Below, piece by piece: positions 41,357 to 50,014 of a stretch of 64,000 nucleotides of DNA. The position numbers and the translations under genes were made by a program. Every line of letters begins with the position of its first letter. Position 1 is the stretch's first letter. The notes beneath the pieces were generated by a model. It searched no databases, was not told the origin of the DNA, and saw only the letters and a program-made list of their open reading frames with translations. The DNA is from Flavobacterium subsaxonicum WB 4.1-42 = DSM 21790 (GTDB lineage: Bacteria > Bacteroidota > Bacteroidia > Flavobacteriales > Flavobacteriaceae): positions 239,152-303,151 of the forward strand of contig NZ_KE383911.1 of NCBI RefSeq assembly GCF_000422725.1. Reading direction: 5' to 3'.

Positions 41357-42784
41357 ATGACTAAAACTGCGCAATCGGTATGGGATAACTGTCTGTTATT
41401 TATAAAAGACAATATTCAGGATCAGGCCTACAAAACCTGGTTTGAACCCATCAGGGCAGTTGAGTTAACCGACGGTGCTTTGTATATCCAGGTGCCCAGC
41501 AAATTCTTTTACGAGTGGCTGGAAGAGCACTATGTTAAATTATTAAAAGTAGCCCTTACTAAAGAGCTTGGCAATAGCGCAAAGTTACTTTATAAAATTA
41601 AGATGGAAAACACCTTTGGCAACAAACAGCCCTTTACAGAGCAGTTGCCAAGTGCCCACCGCGCACCTGTTAAACCACAGGAAGTTGATTTTCCGTTACA
41701 AAATAAAAACCCGGAGCTTAAAAATCCGTTTGTTATACCCGGCATCCGTAACCTTAAAATAGAGTCGCAGCTTAATGCAAATTACAGCTTTGACAACTTT
41801 TTTGAGGGCGACTCTAACCGCCTTGCCCGTTCGGCAGGATTGGCTGTTGCCAATAAACCGGGGGGTACATCTTTTAACCCGCTGCTTATATTTGGTGGCG
41901 TAGGTTTGGGCAAAACCCACCTTGCGCACGCTATTGGTATAGAGATTAAAGATAAATACCCGGATAAAACTGTGCTGTACATATCGGCAGAGATCTTTAC
42001 CCAGCAGTATATCGACTCGGTTAAGCGCAACACCCGTAACGATTTTATTCACTTCTATCAATTGATAGACGTACTTATTATAGACGATGTTCAGTTCCTT
42101 TCAGGCAAAACAGGTACTCAGGATGTGTTTTTCCACATCTTTAACCACCTGCACCAAAACGGCAAACAGGTTATCCTTACATCAGATAAGGCACCGGTAG
42201 ACATGCAGGATATAGAGCAGCGATTGCTATCGCGCTTTAAATGGGGCCTTTCGGCAGAATTGCACCAGCCTGATTATGAAACACGTGTATCGATACTTAA
42301 AAACATACTATTTGGAGACGGCGTAGAAATGCCCGAAGAAATTATAGAATATGTAGCCCGCAACATTAAAAGCAATGTGCGCGAGCTTGAAGGTGCCATA
42401 ATATCGCTTATTGCACAGTCATCTTTCAACCACCGCGAGGTAACGCTTGAGCTTGCCAAAATGGTGGTAGAAAAATTCGTAAAAAACGTTAAACGCGAGA
42501 TTTCAATCGATTACATTCAAAAAGTAGTGTCAGATTATTTCCAGCTTGATGTAGATACCCTGCAATCTAAAACCAGGAAACGCCACGTTGTACAAGCCAG
42601 GCAGCTTGCCATGTTTTTTGCCAAGAAGTTTACCAAAGCATCTCTTGCAAATATTGGCTCGCAAATTGGCGACCGCGACCACGCTACCGTACTGCACGCC
42701 TGCAAAACCGTAGATAACCTTGTTACTACAGATAAGCAGTTTAGAAAATTTGTAGACGATATAAACAAAAAACTATCGGTATAA
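41357..42784 (+). CDS. dnaA: Chromosomal replication initiator DnaA
   Basis: 475 residues with the four DnaA domains: an N-terminal DnaB/DiaA-binding domain (SVWDNCLLFIKDNIQDQAYKTWFEPI), a linker, the AAA+ core with Walker A (FGGVGLGKTHLAHAIG) and Walker B (VLIIDDVQFLSGK), and the DNA-binding domain with signature 'GSQIGDRDHATVLHACKTV'. It binds DnaA boxes and opens the origin. It overlaps the phosphatase ATG by one base. No cluster of TTATCCACA-type boxes was seen in its leader, so the origin is not obviously here. Confidence 0.98.
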   Translation: MTKTAQSVWDNCLLFIKDNIQDQAYKTWFEPIRAVELTDGALYIQVPSKFFYEWLEEHYVKLLKVALTKELGNSAKLLYKIKMENTFGNKQPFTEQLPSAHRAPVKPQEVDFPLQNKNPELKNPFVIPGIRNLKIESQLNANYSFDNFFEGDSNRLARSAGLAVANKPGGTSFNPLLIFGGVGLGKTHLAHAIGIEIKDKYPDKTVLYISAEIFTQQYIDSVKRNTRNDFIHFYQLIDVLIIDDVQFLSGKTGTQDVFFHIFNHLHQNGKQVILTSDKAPVDMQDIEQRLLSRFKWGLSAELHQPDYETRVSILKNILFGDGVEMPEEIIEYVARNIKSNVRELEGAIISLIAQSSFNHREVTLELAKMVVEKFVKNVKREISIDYIQKVVSDYFQLDVDTLQSKTRKRHVVQARQLAMFFAKKFTKASLANIGSQIGDRDHATVLHACKTVDNLVTTDKQFRKFVDDINKKLSV

Positions 42785-43257
42785 TGCCCGTTAAAATTTT
42801 AATGGTTTGCCTGGGTAACATTTGCCGCTCTCCGCTGGCAGAAGGTATACTGCAGTCTAAATTACCTACAGATAAATTTTTGGTAGATAGCGCCGGTACA
42901 GGTAACTGGCACGCAGGCCAGGGTCCGGATCCAAGATCTGTAGCCACTGCAAAAAACCGTGGCCTGGATATTAGCTGCCAAAAGGCACGCCAGATCAAAA
43001 AAGCTGACTTTACAGAATTTGACCATATTTATGTTATGGACAGCTCTAACCTTAAAGATGTTACGCAGCTTGCCCCAACCCCACAGGCTAAGGCCAAGGT
43101 TAAACTGATGATGGACGAGATTTTTCCCGGACAGAAAGTTGATGTGCCCGACCCTTACTACGGTGGCCCCGAAGGTTTTGACAATGTATATGATATGCTT
43201 GATGATGCCTGCGAACTTGTAGCCGCCAAGCTTTTAAAAGAACACCACATACAATAG
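42784..43257 (+). CDS. Low-molecular-weight protein-tyrosine phosphatase
   Basis: 157 residues of the LMW-PTP fold with the P-loop C9-L-G-N-I-C-R15-S and the general-acid loop 'VPDPYYGG'. It dephosphorylates phosphotyrosine on proteins, often in capsule or signalling pathways. Its ATG overlaps the dnaA stop (TAATG), so it is translationally coupled, an arrangement seen in other flavobacteria. No tyrosine kinase gene is nearby. It differs from the arsC gene in this window, which keeps the additional redox cysteines. Confidence 0.93.
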   Translation: MPVKILMVCLGNICRSPLAEGILQSKLPTDKFLVDSAGTGNWHAGQGPDPRSVATAKNRGLDISCQKARQIKKADFTEFDHIYVMDSSNLKDVTQLAPTPQAKAKVKLMMDEIFPGQKVDVPDPYYGGPEGFDNVYDMLDDACELVAAKLLKEHHIQ

Positions 43258-43330
43258 TACCTCTACTCTTGCACTCTATTTATCTTTATTAAAGTAGCAA
43301 TTAACCCGAAAGTAAGTTAATTAATATGCC

Positions 43331-43338
43331 TATTTTTG
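43331..43338 (+). promoter_or_regulatory. -7 box of the RsmI-like gene
   Basis: TATTTTTG, a match to TAnnTTTG, 20 bases before the ATG at 43358. The -33 element is not clear. Confidence 0.5.
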
Positions 43339-43357
43339 CAATTATCTAAACAAGAAG

Positions 43358-44083
43358 ATGAATACACCATCCCCCAAAGGAAAATTATACTTATTGCCTG
43401 TGCCGCTTGGCGAAGAAGGCGATACTAAAGATGTGCTGCCACAGGCTATAGAACGCGCCGTTGATTTTATAGACCATTACATAGTTGAGAATGAGAAAAC
43501 AGCACGCCGCTTTATAAAAGCCATACTGCCCACTAAAAAGCAACCCGACCTAAAACTGTCGGTTTTAAATAAGCATACAAAACCATCTGAGCATAGTGGC
43601 TTTTTACAACCCTGCATGGAAGGTAAAAATGTTGGCCTGATGAGCGAAGCCGGTTGCCCCGGTGTAGCCGACCCCGGTGCGGCCATTGTAAAAATTGCCC
43701 ACGAAAAAGGCATACAGGTGGTTCCGCTTGTGGGGCCATCTTCTATATTGATGGCAATGATGGCCAGCGGCATGAACGGGCAAAGCTTTGCTTTTAACGG
43801 CTACCTGCCCATAGAAAAAGGCGAAAAAAGGGCTGCTTTAAAAAACTTTGAGAAACTATCTCAGGATAAAAGCCAGTCGCAACTATTTATAGAAACACCC
43901 TTTCGCAACAACAAAATGCTCGAAGAGGTTTTACTGGCACTGCAACCTACTACCCACTTGTGTATTGCAGCGGATATTACGCAACCTACCGAATTAATAA
44001 AAACAAAAACGGTAGCCCAATGGAAAAAAGAAATACCCGACCTGCATAACAGGCCGTGTATTTTTATTATCCATAAGTTTTAG
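43358..44083 (+). CDS. RsmI-like SAM-dependent methyltransferase
   Basis: 241 residues with the tetrapyrrole-methylase fold: 'GKLYLLPVPLGEEGDTKDVLP' at the start, 'VGLMSEAGCPGVADPGA' and 'VVPLVGPSSILMAMMASGMNGQSFAFNGYLP'. These are the RsmI family blocks; RsmI 2'-O-methylates C1402 of 16S rRNA. At 241 residues it lacks the C-terminal domain of the usual 285-residue RsmI and belongs to the short second group common in Bacteroidota. Its target may therefore differ. Confidence 0.86.
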   Translation: MNTPSPKGKLYLLPVPLGEEGDTKDVLPQAIERAVDFIDHYIVENEKTARRFIKAILPTKKQPDLKLSVLNKHTKPSEHSGFLQPCMEGKNVGLMSEAGCPGVADPGAAIVKIAHEKGIQVVPLVGPSSILMAMMASGMNGQSFAFNGYLPIEKGEKRAALKNFEKLSQDKSQSQLFIETPFRNNKMLEEVLLALQPTTHLCIAADITQPTELIKTKTVAQWKKEIPDLHNRPCIFIIHKF

Positions 44084-44097
44084 AGAGAGGTACTTAA

Positions 44098-44523
44098 CTA
44101 CTGAGATACTGAGAGATTTTGCTGAACGAAATTTTCAGAATATTCTTTTATCATACCCCTTACCCTTCTGAATTCATCCATAATTTCTTCTTCTGACCCT
44201 GTGGCTTTTGCGGGGTCAGGAAAATTATAATGAAATTTTTTAGCCTGCGTAGGGAAAAAAGGGCAACGCTCTTTTGCGTTATCGCATACGGTAATTACAT
44301 AGTCAAAATTCACATCAAAATACTCTTCGATGTTGTTAGAGGTGTGTAACGATATATCCAGCCCATCTTCACCCATAACAGCAATAGCCTTAGGGTTAAC
44401 GCCATGCGTCTCTACACCTGCGCTGTATATGGTAGCTTTATCTTTTGCAAAGTACCTTAAATATCCCTCGGCAATCTGGCTTCGGCAGCTGTTGCCGGTA
44501 CATAATACTAATATATTTTTCAT
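44098..44523 (-). CDS. arsC: Arsenate reductase, thioredoxin-coupled type
   Basis: 141 residues of the LMW-PTP-related ArsC family. The P-loop C8-T-G-N-S-C13-R14-S is followed by the redox cysteine pair C80 and C87 (VCDNAKERCPFF), as in Staphylococcus ArsC (Cys82/Cys89). It reduces arsenate to arsenite. It follows DUF6428 after nine bases and arsR, so it is the last gene of the ars operon. Unlike most such operons, no arsenite-export gene (arsB or acr3) follows; the next gene is convergent. Confidence 0.93.
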   Translation of the reverse strand: MKNILVLCTGNSCRSQIAEGYLRYFAKDKATIYSAGVETHGVNPKAIAVMGEDGLDISLHTSNNIEEYFDVNFDYVITVCDNAKERCPFFPTQAKKFHYNFPDPAKATGSEEEIMDEFRRVRGMIKEYSENFVQQNLSVSQ

Positions 44524-44532
44524 AACGTAAAA

Positions 44533-45003
44533 TTAGCAGCAACCCCCACCCGGAGTGCACGAATTACCTTCCTGATTACCTAACATTTGCAAACTCAGTT
44601 TTGGTTTAGCCGGTATACCGCACGCATCCTCAGCAAGGCAGGCCGTTTGCTTATTAACCAAAATAAAATCTGTACCATTAAAATCCAGGTCGTATTTACC
44701 AATAGTATCCGACTGGTATTCCACCTCAATTTCAAAATCGCCCATACCCAGTACTTTTTCAGATAGTGCAATAATATCCAGCAGCTTTTTCGGCTTTAGC
44801 CTGTGTTCAAAGTCGTTAGCATCCCAAAGCTGAAAGTTAGCCACTTCTTCTTTACGCACTACGCCACCGCAGTCTATAAAGTTTTTAGTAATCACGCCAA
44901 CCTCGGTTACATGAAAATTCTCCGGCACAAAGGTACCGTTGGGCAGTTTAAAATTTACCGCCTCGGCTGTAGCCAGGTGGTTTTTAATTTCAGATAGTTT
45001 CAT
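44533..45003 (-). CDS. DUF6428 family protein of the ars operon
   Basis: 156 residues, cytosolic. The body 'KLSEIKNHLATAEAVNFKLPNGTFVPENFHVTEVGVI' and the end 'SCTPGGGCC' with a C-terminal Cys pair match the DUF6428 family, which accompanies arsR and arsC in Bacteroidota. Cysteines at C45, C121, C128 and the terminal cluster suggest thiol or metalloid binding. Its function is unproven. It lies 16 bases after arsR and is thus cotranscribed with it. Confidence 0.85.
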   Translation of the reverse strand: MKLSEIKNHLATAEAVNFKLPNGTFVPENFHVTEVGVITKNFIDCGGVVRKEEVANFQLWDANDFEHRLKPKKLLDIIALSEKVLGMGDFEIEVEYQSDTIGKYDLDFNGTDFILVNKQTACLAEDACGIPAKPKLSLQMLGNQEGNSCTPGGGCC

Positions 45004-45019
45004 AATCTGTATGATTTAG

Positions 45020-45352
45020 TTAACAACATTCGTTTTTTCTGTTTGTAATAGAAAGGGCGACATGATCAAAAAACGACTTAATTTTTTCGAAGCCATTCTC
45101 GTCAATACAATAACAAACCGATGTACCCTCTATGCTCCCTTTTATAAGCCCTGCATTTTTAAGCTCTTTTAAATGCTGCGATACCGTGGCCTGCGCAAGG
45201 GGCAAAACCTCCACGATATCGCCGCACACACAGGCATCTGTCTGTAACAGATACTCAATAATGGCTATGCGCGCAGGGTGCCCAATTGCTTTGGCTAAAG
45301 CCGAAAGCTCGTTTTGGCGCGCTGTAAATTGTTCTGATTTTGTAGTGCCCAT
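45020..45352 (-). CDS. arsR: ArsR/SmtB family metalloregulator
   Basis: 110 residues with the winged helix (ALAKAIGHPARIAIIEYLL ... ATVSQHLKELKNAGLIKGSIEGT). The CVC metalloid-binding pair is present (C41, C43 in ACVCGDIV), plus C79 and a C-terminal ECC. It should repress the operon and release DNA when arsenite binds. An inverted repeat, TTTATCG-N8-CGATAAA, stands 16 bases upstream of its ATG. It is first in the operon arsR-DUF6428-arsC. Confidence 0.93.
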   Translation of the reverse strand: MGTTKSEQFTARQNELSALAKAIGHPARIAIIEYLLQTDACVCGDIVEVLPLAQATVSQHLKELKNAGLIKGSIEGTSVCYCIDENGFEKIKSFFDHVALSITNRKNECC

Positions 45353-45367
45353 AAAAATTACATTTTA

Positions 45368-45389
45368 TTTATCGCAATATTACGATAAA
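45368..45389 (-). promoter_or_regulatory. ArsR operator
   Basis: TTTATCG (45368-45374) and CGATAAA (45383-45389) form a 7-base inverted repeat with an 8-base spacer. The composition and spacing resemble ArsR-type operators. Confidence 0.65.
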
Positions 45390-45452
45390 TATTATTTAGT
45401 TTTGCAACCGCTATATTATTTTTTAGCTGTGCTTAAATAGTAATGTACTTTG

Positions 45453-45460
45453 TAACTTTG
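45453..45460 (+). promoter_or_regulatory. -7 box of the SulP gene
   Basis: TAACTTTG, a full TAnnTTTG match, 18 bases before the ATG at 45479. An earlier ATG (45443) lies upstream of this box and is therefore not the start. No convincing -33 element was found. Confidence 0.6.
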
Positions 45461-45478
45461 CAAAACTTACACACATCC

Positions 45479-47020
45479 ATGCAAACCAAAACATTTGGCC
45501 TTTTCGACTTCTCGCAAAAAGTAAACTATAAAAACGAAATCCTGGCCGGCTTAACCGTAGCCATGACCATGATTCCGGAGTCGCTTTCGTTTGCTATACT
45601 GGCAGGTTTTCCGCCGTTGGTGGGCTTGTATGCCGCCTTTATAATGGGCCTGGTAACTGCAATTTTTGGCGGAAGGCCAGGGCTGGTATCGGGTGGCGCG
45701 GGTGCAACGGTAATTACGCTTATAGCCTTAATGCAGGCACAGGGCATAGAATATGTTTTTGCAGCCGTGGCTTTAGGTGGTGTAATGCAAATACTGGTTG
45801 GGCTTTTTAAGTTAGGAAAATTTATCAGGCTTGTGCCCCAGCCTGTTATGTATGGCTTTGTAAATGGCCTTGCCGTTGTAATATTTATGTCGCAATTAGG
45901 ACAGTTTAAAACAATGATTAATGGTGAGGAAGCCTGGCTAACCGGACCAACGCTATACACCATGGCCGGCCTGGTTGCCCTAACCATTGCTATAGTAATT
46001 GGTTTCCCAAAAATTACAAAGGCATTGCCGGCATCGTTAGTTGCTATTATAGTGGTGTTTGCCATAGTATTAGGCTTTGGCATAGAGACCAAAACCGTTC
46101 AGGATATCGCATCGGTGCAAGGCGGGTTCCCTCCTTTCCATATCCCGAACATTCCAATAAATTTCGAGACGCTCCAAATAATACTTCCTTACTCCTTAAT
46201 TATGGCTGCCGTAGGTTTAACCGAAGGCCTGCTTACGCTGAATTTAGTAGACGAAATTACCGGAACCAAAGGCAACAGCAACCGCGAATGTATTGCACAG
46301 GGTAGCGCCAACATTGCCAACGGTTTCTTTTTTGGTATGGGAGGCTGCCCCATGATAGCGCAAACGCTGGTTAACCTTTCGGCGGGGTCGAGGGCAAGAT
46401 TGTCGGGAATTATAGCTGCAATTACGATACTTATAATCATATTATTCGGTGCATCCGTAATAGGCAAACTACCTATGGCTGCGTTGGTTGGCGTTATGAT
46501 GATGGTTGCCATTGGCACGTTTGAGTGGGCCAGTTTCCGAATCATAAATAAAATGCCAAAGCAGGATATTTTTACGGGTATTGTAGTGGCCATCATCACT
46601 ATCGTATTGCACAACCTGGCACTGGCCGTGCTAATAGGTGTAATAATATCGGCGCTGGTTTTTGCATGGGAAAGCGCCAAGCACATACGCGCTAAAATGT
46701 ATGTTGATGCAGATGGTGTAAAGCATTACAATATCTTAGGGCCGTTATTTTTTGGGTCGACCACCACCTTTTTAGAAACCTTTGATGTAGCCAACGACCC
46801 CGAGCAAATTGTAATCGACTTTACAGAGAGCCGCATAACCGATATGTCGGCCATTGAGGCGCTTAACAACATTACCCGCAAATACAGCGCTGTTGGCAAA
46901 ACCGTAACACTTACACATTTAAGTGCTGATTCCAGGCAATTGCTTAAAAATGCCGAAGGTGTAATAGTGGTAAATATAGCCGAAGACCCCACTTATAAAG
47001 TAGCCACAGATAGGGCATAA
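45479..47020 (+). CDS. SulP family inorganic anion transporter
   Basis: 513 residues from the ATG at 45479 (MQTKTFGLFDFSQKVNYKNEILAGLTVAMTMIPESLSFAILAGFPPLVGLYAAF). About 10-12 membrane helices are followed by a C-terminal STAS domain (about 430-510: IVIDFTESRITDMSAIEALNNITRKY). The SulP signature 'P-E-S-L-S-F-A-x-L-A-G-F-P-P-x-x-G-L-Y' is complete. Substrates include sulphate, bicarbonate and other anions; this branch often carries out Na+-dependent bicarbonate or sulphate uptake. The neighbour nhaA (51 bases) suggests coupling to Na+ cycling. Confidence 0.9.
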   Translation: MQTKTFGLFDFSQKVNYKNEILAGLTVAMTMIPESLSFAILAGFPPLVGLYAAFIMGLVTAIFGGRPGLVSGGAGATVITLIALMQAQGIEYVFAAVALGGVMQILVGLFKLGKFIRLVPQPVMYGFVNGLAVVIFMSQLGQFKTMINGEEAWLTGPTLYTMAGLVALTIAIVIGFPKITKALPASLVAIIVVFAIVLGFGIETKTVQDIASVQGGFPPFHIPNIPINFETLQIILPYSLIMAAVGLTEGLLTLNLVDEITGTKGNSNRECIAQGSANIANGFFFGMGGCPMIAQTLVNLSAGSRARLSGIIAAITILIIILFGASVIGKLPMAALVGVMMMVAIGTFEWASFRIINKMPKQDIFTGIVVAIITIVLHNLALAVLIGVIISALVFAWESAKHIRAKMYVDADGVKHYNILGPLFFGSTTTFLETFDVANDPEQIVIDFTESRITDMSAIEALNNITRKYSAVGKTVTLTHLSADSRQLLKNAEGVIVVNIAEDPTYKVATDRA

Positions 47021-47070
47021 TACCGCGTTATTGCTCGCTTTTTTGTGTTAAATTCTGTATTTTTACAACT

Positions 47071-48243
47071 ATGGAAAACCCCATTAACCTTAGCGTTTTT
47101 AAAAAATTTTTCAGTTCCTCATCAGCAGGTGGTATCGTACTGCTGGCGTGTGTTGCCGTATCGTTACTTATAGCTAATTCTGGCCTTTCGGCAGATTTTG
47201 AACAGCTGCTTGCAACGCAATTGGGTTTTGAAACCGAAAGCATCCAATTGCGCTACCCACTGCTGCTCTGGATAAACGATGGCCTTATGGCAATCTTCTT
47301 TTTACTGGTAGGGCTCGAAATTAAACGCGAGATTGTAGAGGGCGAATTATCATCAGCACGTAAAGCGGCACTACCCGTGCTTGCAGCTATTGGCGGGGTT
47401 TTGGTGCCGGCACTCATTTATATATCATTCAATACTAACACCGCAATTGCCGGTGGCTGGGGCATACCCATGGCTACCGATATTGCTTTTGCATTGGGAA
47501 TTTTATCGTTATTAGGGAATAGAGTGCCAACAGGACTCAAAATATTCCTGGCTGCCCTTGCCATTGTAGACGACTTGATGGCCATACTGGTTATTGCCCT
47601 ATTCTACTCCACAGGGATGCACACCGAATATTTAATGTATGCCGGTGGCCTTTTTATCGTACAGATTATCTTCAACAAAATGGGTGTAAAAAGCCTTTGG
47701 GCGTATTTACTTCCGGGCATCATAATGTGGTATTGCATACACCATTCGGGTATACATGCCACCATTGCAGGAGTATTAACGGCGCTTACCTTACCCACAA
47801 CACCCGATGCAACCGAATCGCCTTTAGAAAAACTGGAGCATTTTTTATCCAGACCTGTCAATTTTATTATTATGCCATTGTTTGCACTGGCAAATACCAA
47901 CATAACTTTTGAAGATGGCATGCTACAGGGCTTAACCGGCAATTTAGGCTTAGGCATTGTATTAGGTCTATTCTTAGGGAAGCCCGTAGGGATATTTGCA
48001 ATGTCGTGGCTATCGGTAAAATTAAAGATCGCTCAATTGCCCGAAGGCGTGAAATGGCCGCACGTTTTAGGGTTAGGATTACTGGGTGGTATTGGCTTTA
48101 CCATGTCAATTTTCATAGCTTTGCTATCCTTTACAGAGGTTTCGCTTCAGGCTGAAGCCAAATTTGCGATACTAATAGCCTCCATACTGGCCGGTTGTGC
48201 CGGGTATGTATTTTTACATCTGTACAACAAAAAGCAAAAGTAA
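47071..48243 (+). CDS. nhaA: Na+/H+ antiporter NhaA
   Basis: 390 residues with 12 helices. Transport Asp residues D167 and D168 (AIVDDLMAI, equivalent to the 163/164 pair of E. coli) and D137 (GIPMATDIAFALGIL, equivalent to 133) are present. It exchanges cytosolic Na+ for protons and is needed in salty or alkaline conditions. It lies 50 bases behind the SulP transporter on the same strand and may share its transcript. Confidence 0.95.
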   Translation: MENPINLSVFKKFFSSSSAGGIVLLACVAVSLLIANSGLSADFEQLLATQLGFETESIQLRYPLLLWINDGLMAIFFLLVGLEIKREIVEGELSSARKAALPVLAAIGGVLVPALIYISFNTNTAIAGGWGIPMATDIAFALGILSLLGNRVPTGLKIFLAALAIVDDLMAILVIALFYSTGMHTEYLMYAGGLFIVQIIFNKMGVKSLWAYLLPGIIMWYCIHHSGIHATIAGVLTALTLPTTPDATESPLEKLEHFLSRPVNFIIMPLFALANTNITFEDGMLQGLTGNLGLGIVLGLFLGKPVGIFAMSWLSVKLKIAQLPEGVKWPHVLGLGLLGGIGFTMSIFIALLSFTEVSLQAEAKFAILIASILAGCAGYVFLHLYNKKQK

Positions 48244-48540
48244 CTACCTCCCCTAAAGTTTAAGGGCATTTGCTATAAATCTGAATTAGAGCGCAACTAT
48301 TTGATGAAAATTATCTGCAAAATATCTACGAACTATATAAAAAAAGCGGCGAACTGTTAATGTATAAAAATCATCATTACCCTAATATCAACAAATTTTA
48401 AATTTAAGCCCCTTTATTTTATTGTATTATTATTTTAAAGTATCTCAAATTATAAAATTGTTTTTTCGTGCGCCAATACCTTAAAACATAAGGGTTTCGG
48501 GTAATTTTTCAGTAAATTAGCGTAAACATCCACTATAGCT

Positions 48541-48951
48541 ATGCCACTATTTCCAGAACTGACACTAATAATTGTGTTGTCTGCGAGCCTGGTAGTATAT
48601 CTGCTATTCAAATTACTAAATAGCAGATCAGGCTACAGAAAGAAGAAAAATTACTTACTAACCGAATACCAAAGGCTGCGTGTAAAATCTATTACACTAC
48701 AGGAAAAACTAAGCACGCACATTCTTAGCAGGGATAACGACAAAGAGTTGTTTACCCAAGGCATGAGCTATGGCGACTACCTTAAATACCTGCAAAAAAA
48801 CCATGGCAAAAACCTGACCGATAAAGGCTATGCAAGGCTTAAAAACAGCGATAACAGGGTGCAGCAAATTAAGGTGGCCGATATGCTTAAAGAACAGGAG
48901 GGAAAGCTAAAGGAAGCAGAGGATAACTTATCGAAAGTTATTGCCGTGTAA
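48541..48951 (+). CDS. Membrane-anchored coiled-coil protein, unknown
   Basis: 136 residues: an N-terminal membrane helix (LTLIIVLSASLVVYLLFKLL), a basic cytosolic patch (SRSGYRKKKNYLL), then a mostly helical region (YQRLRVKSITLQEKLSTHI ... KVADMLKEQEGKLKEAEDNLSKV). The topology suggests a cytosolic coiled coil tethered to the inner membrane. No family was recognised. The 297-base gap before it contains no other gene. A bidirectional hairpin follows. Confidence 0.65.
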   Translation: MPLFPELTLIIVLSASLVVYLLFKLLNSRSGYRKKKNYLLTEYQRLRVKSITLQEKLSTHILSRDNDKELFTQGMSYGDYLKYLQKNHGKNLTDKGYARLKNSDNRVQQIKVADMLKEQEGKLKEAEDNLSKVIAV

Positions 48952-49005
48952 AGCAAGGTAAATGTGATGCAAAGCGGGCATTTATCTTATTTTAAATTGC
49001 ATAAA

Positions 49006-49060
49006 AAAGGTTAAAATAGTGCTGCTTCAACAAGCTCAGCATGACACTATTTTAACCTTT
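49006..49060. terminator. Bidirectional terminator with REP-like loop
   Basis: AAAGGTTAAAATAGTG (49006-49021) and CACTATTTTAACCTTT (49045-49060) are perfect 16-base arms between convergent genes, with A/T tracts outside. The loop reads CTGCTTCAACAAGCTCAGC then ATGA. TTCAAC...GCTCAG...ATGACA is related to the core at 894-925. Confidence 0.8.
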
Positions 49061-49091
49061 CTTATTAACTATATATTTTTGAAACCGAAGC

Positions 49092-49742
49092 TTACTTAAG
49101 TCTTACCTTAGGCTCCGGGTGTGCCACGATAGCCGAAGTATCGTAACCGCCAAATTTCTTGATGTAGCTTTTTAATGATGTACCAAAACCATCTCTAAAG
49201 GCCCTTTTGCCATTGCTGTGCAAAAAGTTTTTTACAGAGTTGGCGCCGGCAAGGTGTGCAGCAGCCAATAGGCCCGATTCGGTAATTTTAATACCGTTTA
49301 CCACTTTACCCTCAAAAGTGCCTATTTCGTTTCTAAGCTCCCATTTGTTTTTAGAAAGTAATGCTTTAAAAGCACGTTCCTGCAGGGGTGGGTTGTTTAA
49401 AAAGTTTTTAGCGTCTTTAATGCCCAGGGCACGCAATGCGCTTTTGCCAAACTGGTACTTGCCCATGTAACCGTAGCGGTTTACAAGTTTGTATAATCCC
49501 TGAGATTCTTTAATGGCTATGGCCTGTTTAAAGCCAACATACGTTTTACCGGTAAAGGGGAAATTGAAATTTACTTTGGCGGTTTCGTCAATAGTAGGAA
49601 CTGTGTAATTGGTAATTTCGTCTTCGGCTAAGTGAAAGCCATCTATCTTACCAAACTGTTTTTCTTCTTTGGCTTTAAAACCAGAGCTTACGGTTGCTAT
49701 AAAAATCCCTAAACTCGCAAAGTATATCCATTTCTTAATCAT
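49092..49742 (-). CDS. Exported lysozyme-like protein
   Basis: 216 residues with an N-terminal hydrophobic segment (WIYFASLGIFIATVSSGF, a signal or anchor). The core 'FKQAIAIKESQGLYKLVNRYGYMGKYQFGKSALRALGI' contains the E-S-x-G-x-x-x-x-x-N-x-x-G-Y-x-G-x-Y-Q-F arrangement of soluble lytic transglycosylases and related lysozyme-fold proteins, with Glu in IKES as catalytic candidate. It should act on peptidoglycan. Later regions lack the Tyr-x-Thr signatures of Slt70, so the family is unusual. Confidence 0.68.
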   Translation of the reverse strand: MIKKWIYFASLGIFIATVSSGFKAKEEKQFGKIDGFHLAEDEITNYTVPTIDETAKVNFNFPFTGKTYVGFKQAIAIKESQGLYKLVNRYGYMGKYQFGKSALRALGIKDAKNFLNNPPLQERAFKALLSKNKWELRNEIGTFEGKVVNGIKITESGLLAAAHLAGANSVKNFLHSNGKRAFRDGFGTSLKSYIKKFGGYDTSAIVAHPEPKVRLK

Positions 49743-49953
49743 GTGTATTTATTTCTCATAACCTGTCACTTTATGAATTTCACAGATGCAAATATACAAC
49801 AAAAAAACACAACCTGATTTACAGCACCTTAGCAGCACCCCTTACTTTAACTTTTTGTTAAGACCATGTTACCTTGTAAGAATATAGCTTAAATACCCTG
49901 TATAAAGGGATTTACAAAGACTGGACTTTAAAATATCTTGTAGGACATTTTGG

Positions 49954-49993
49954 GTAAAAAAAATTCCGGAAAAGTTAAAAAACCTCCGGAATT
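49954..49993 (-). terminator. mltG terminator
   Basis: AATTCCGGA / TCCGGAATT stem with a 14-base loop; on the minus strand it is followed by TTTTTTTACC, 22 bases after the stop codon. Confidence 0.85.
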
Positions 49994-50014
49994 CAGCTAA
50001 ACTTTTGTAGGATT

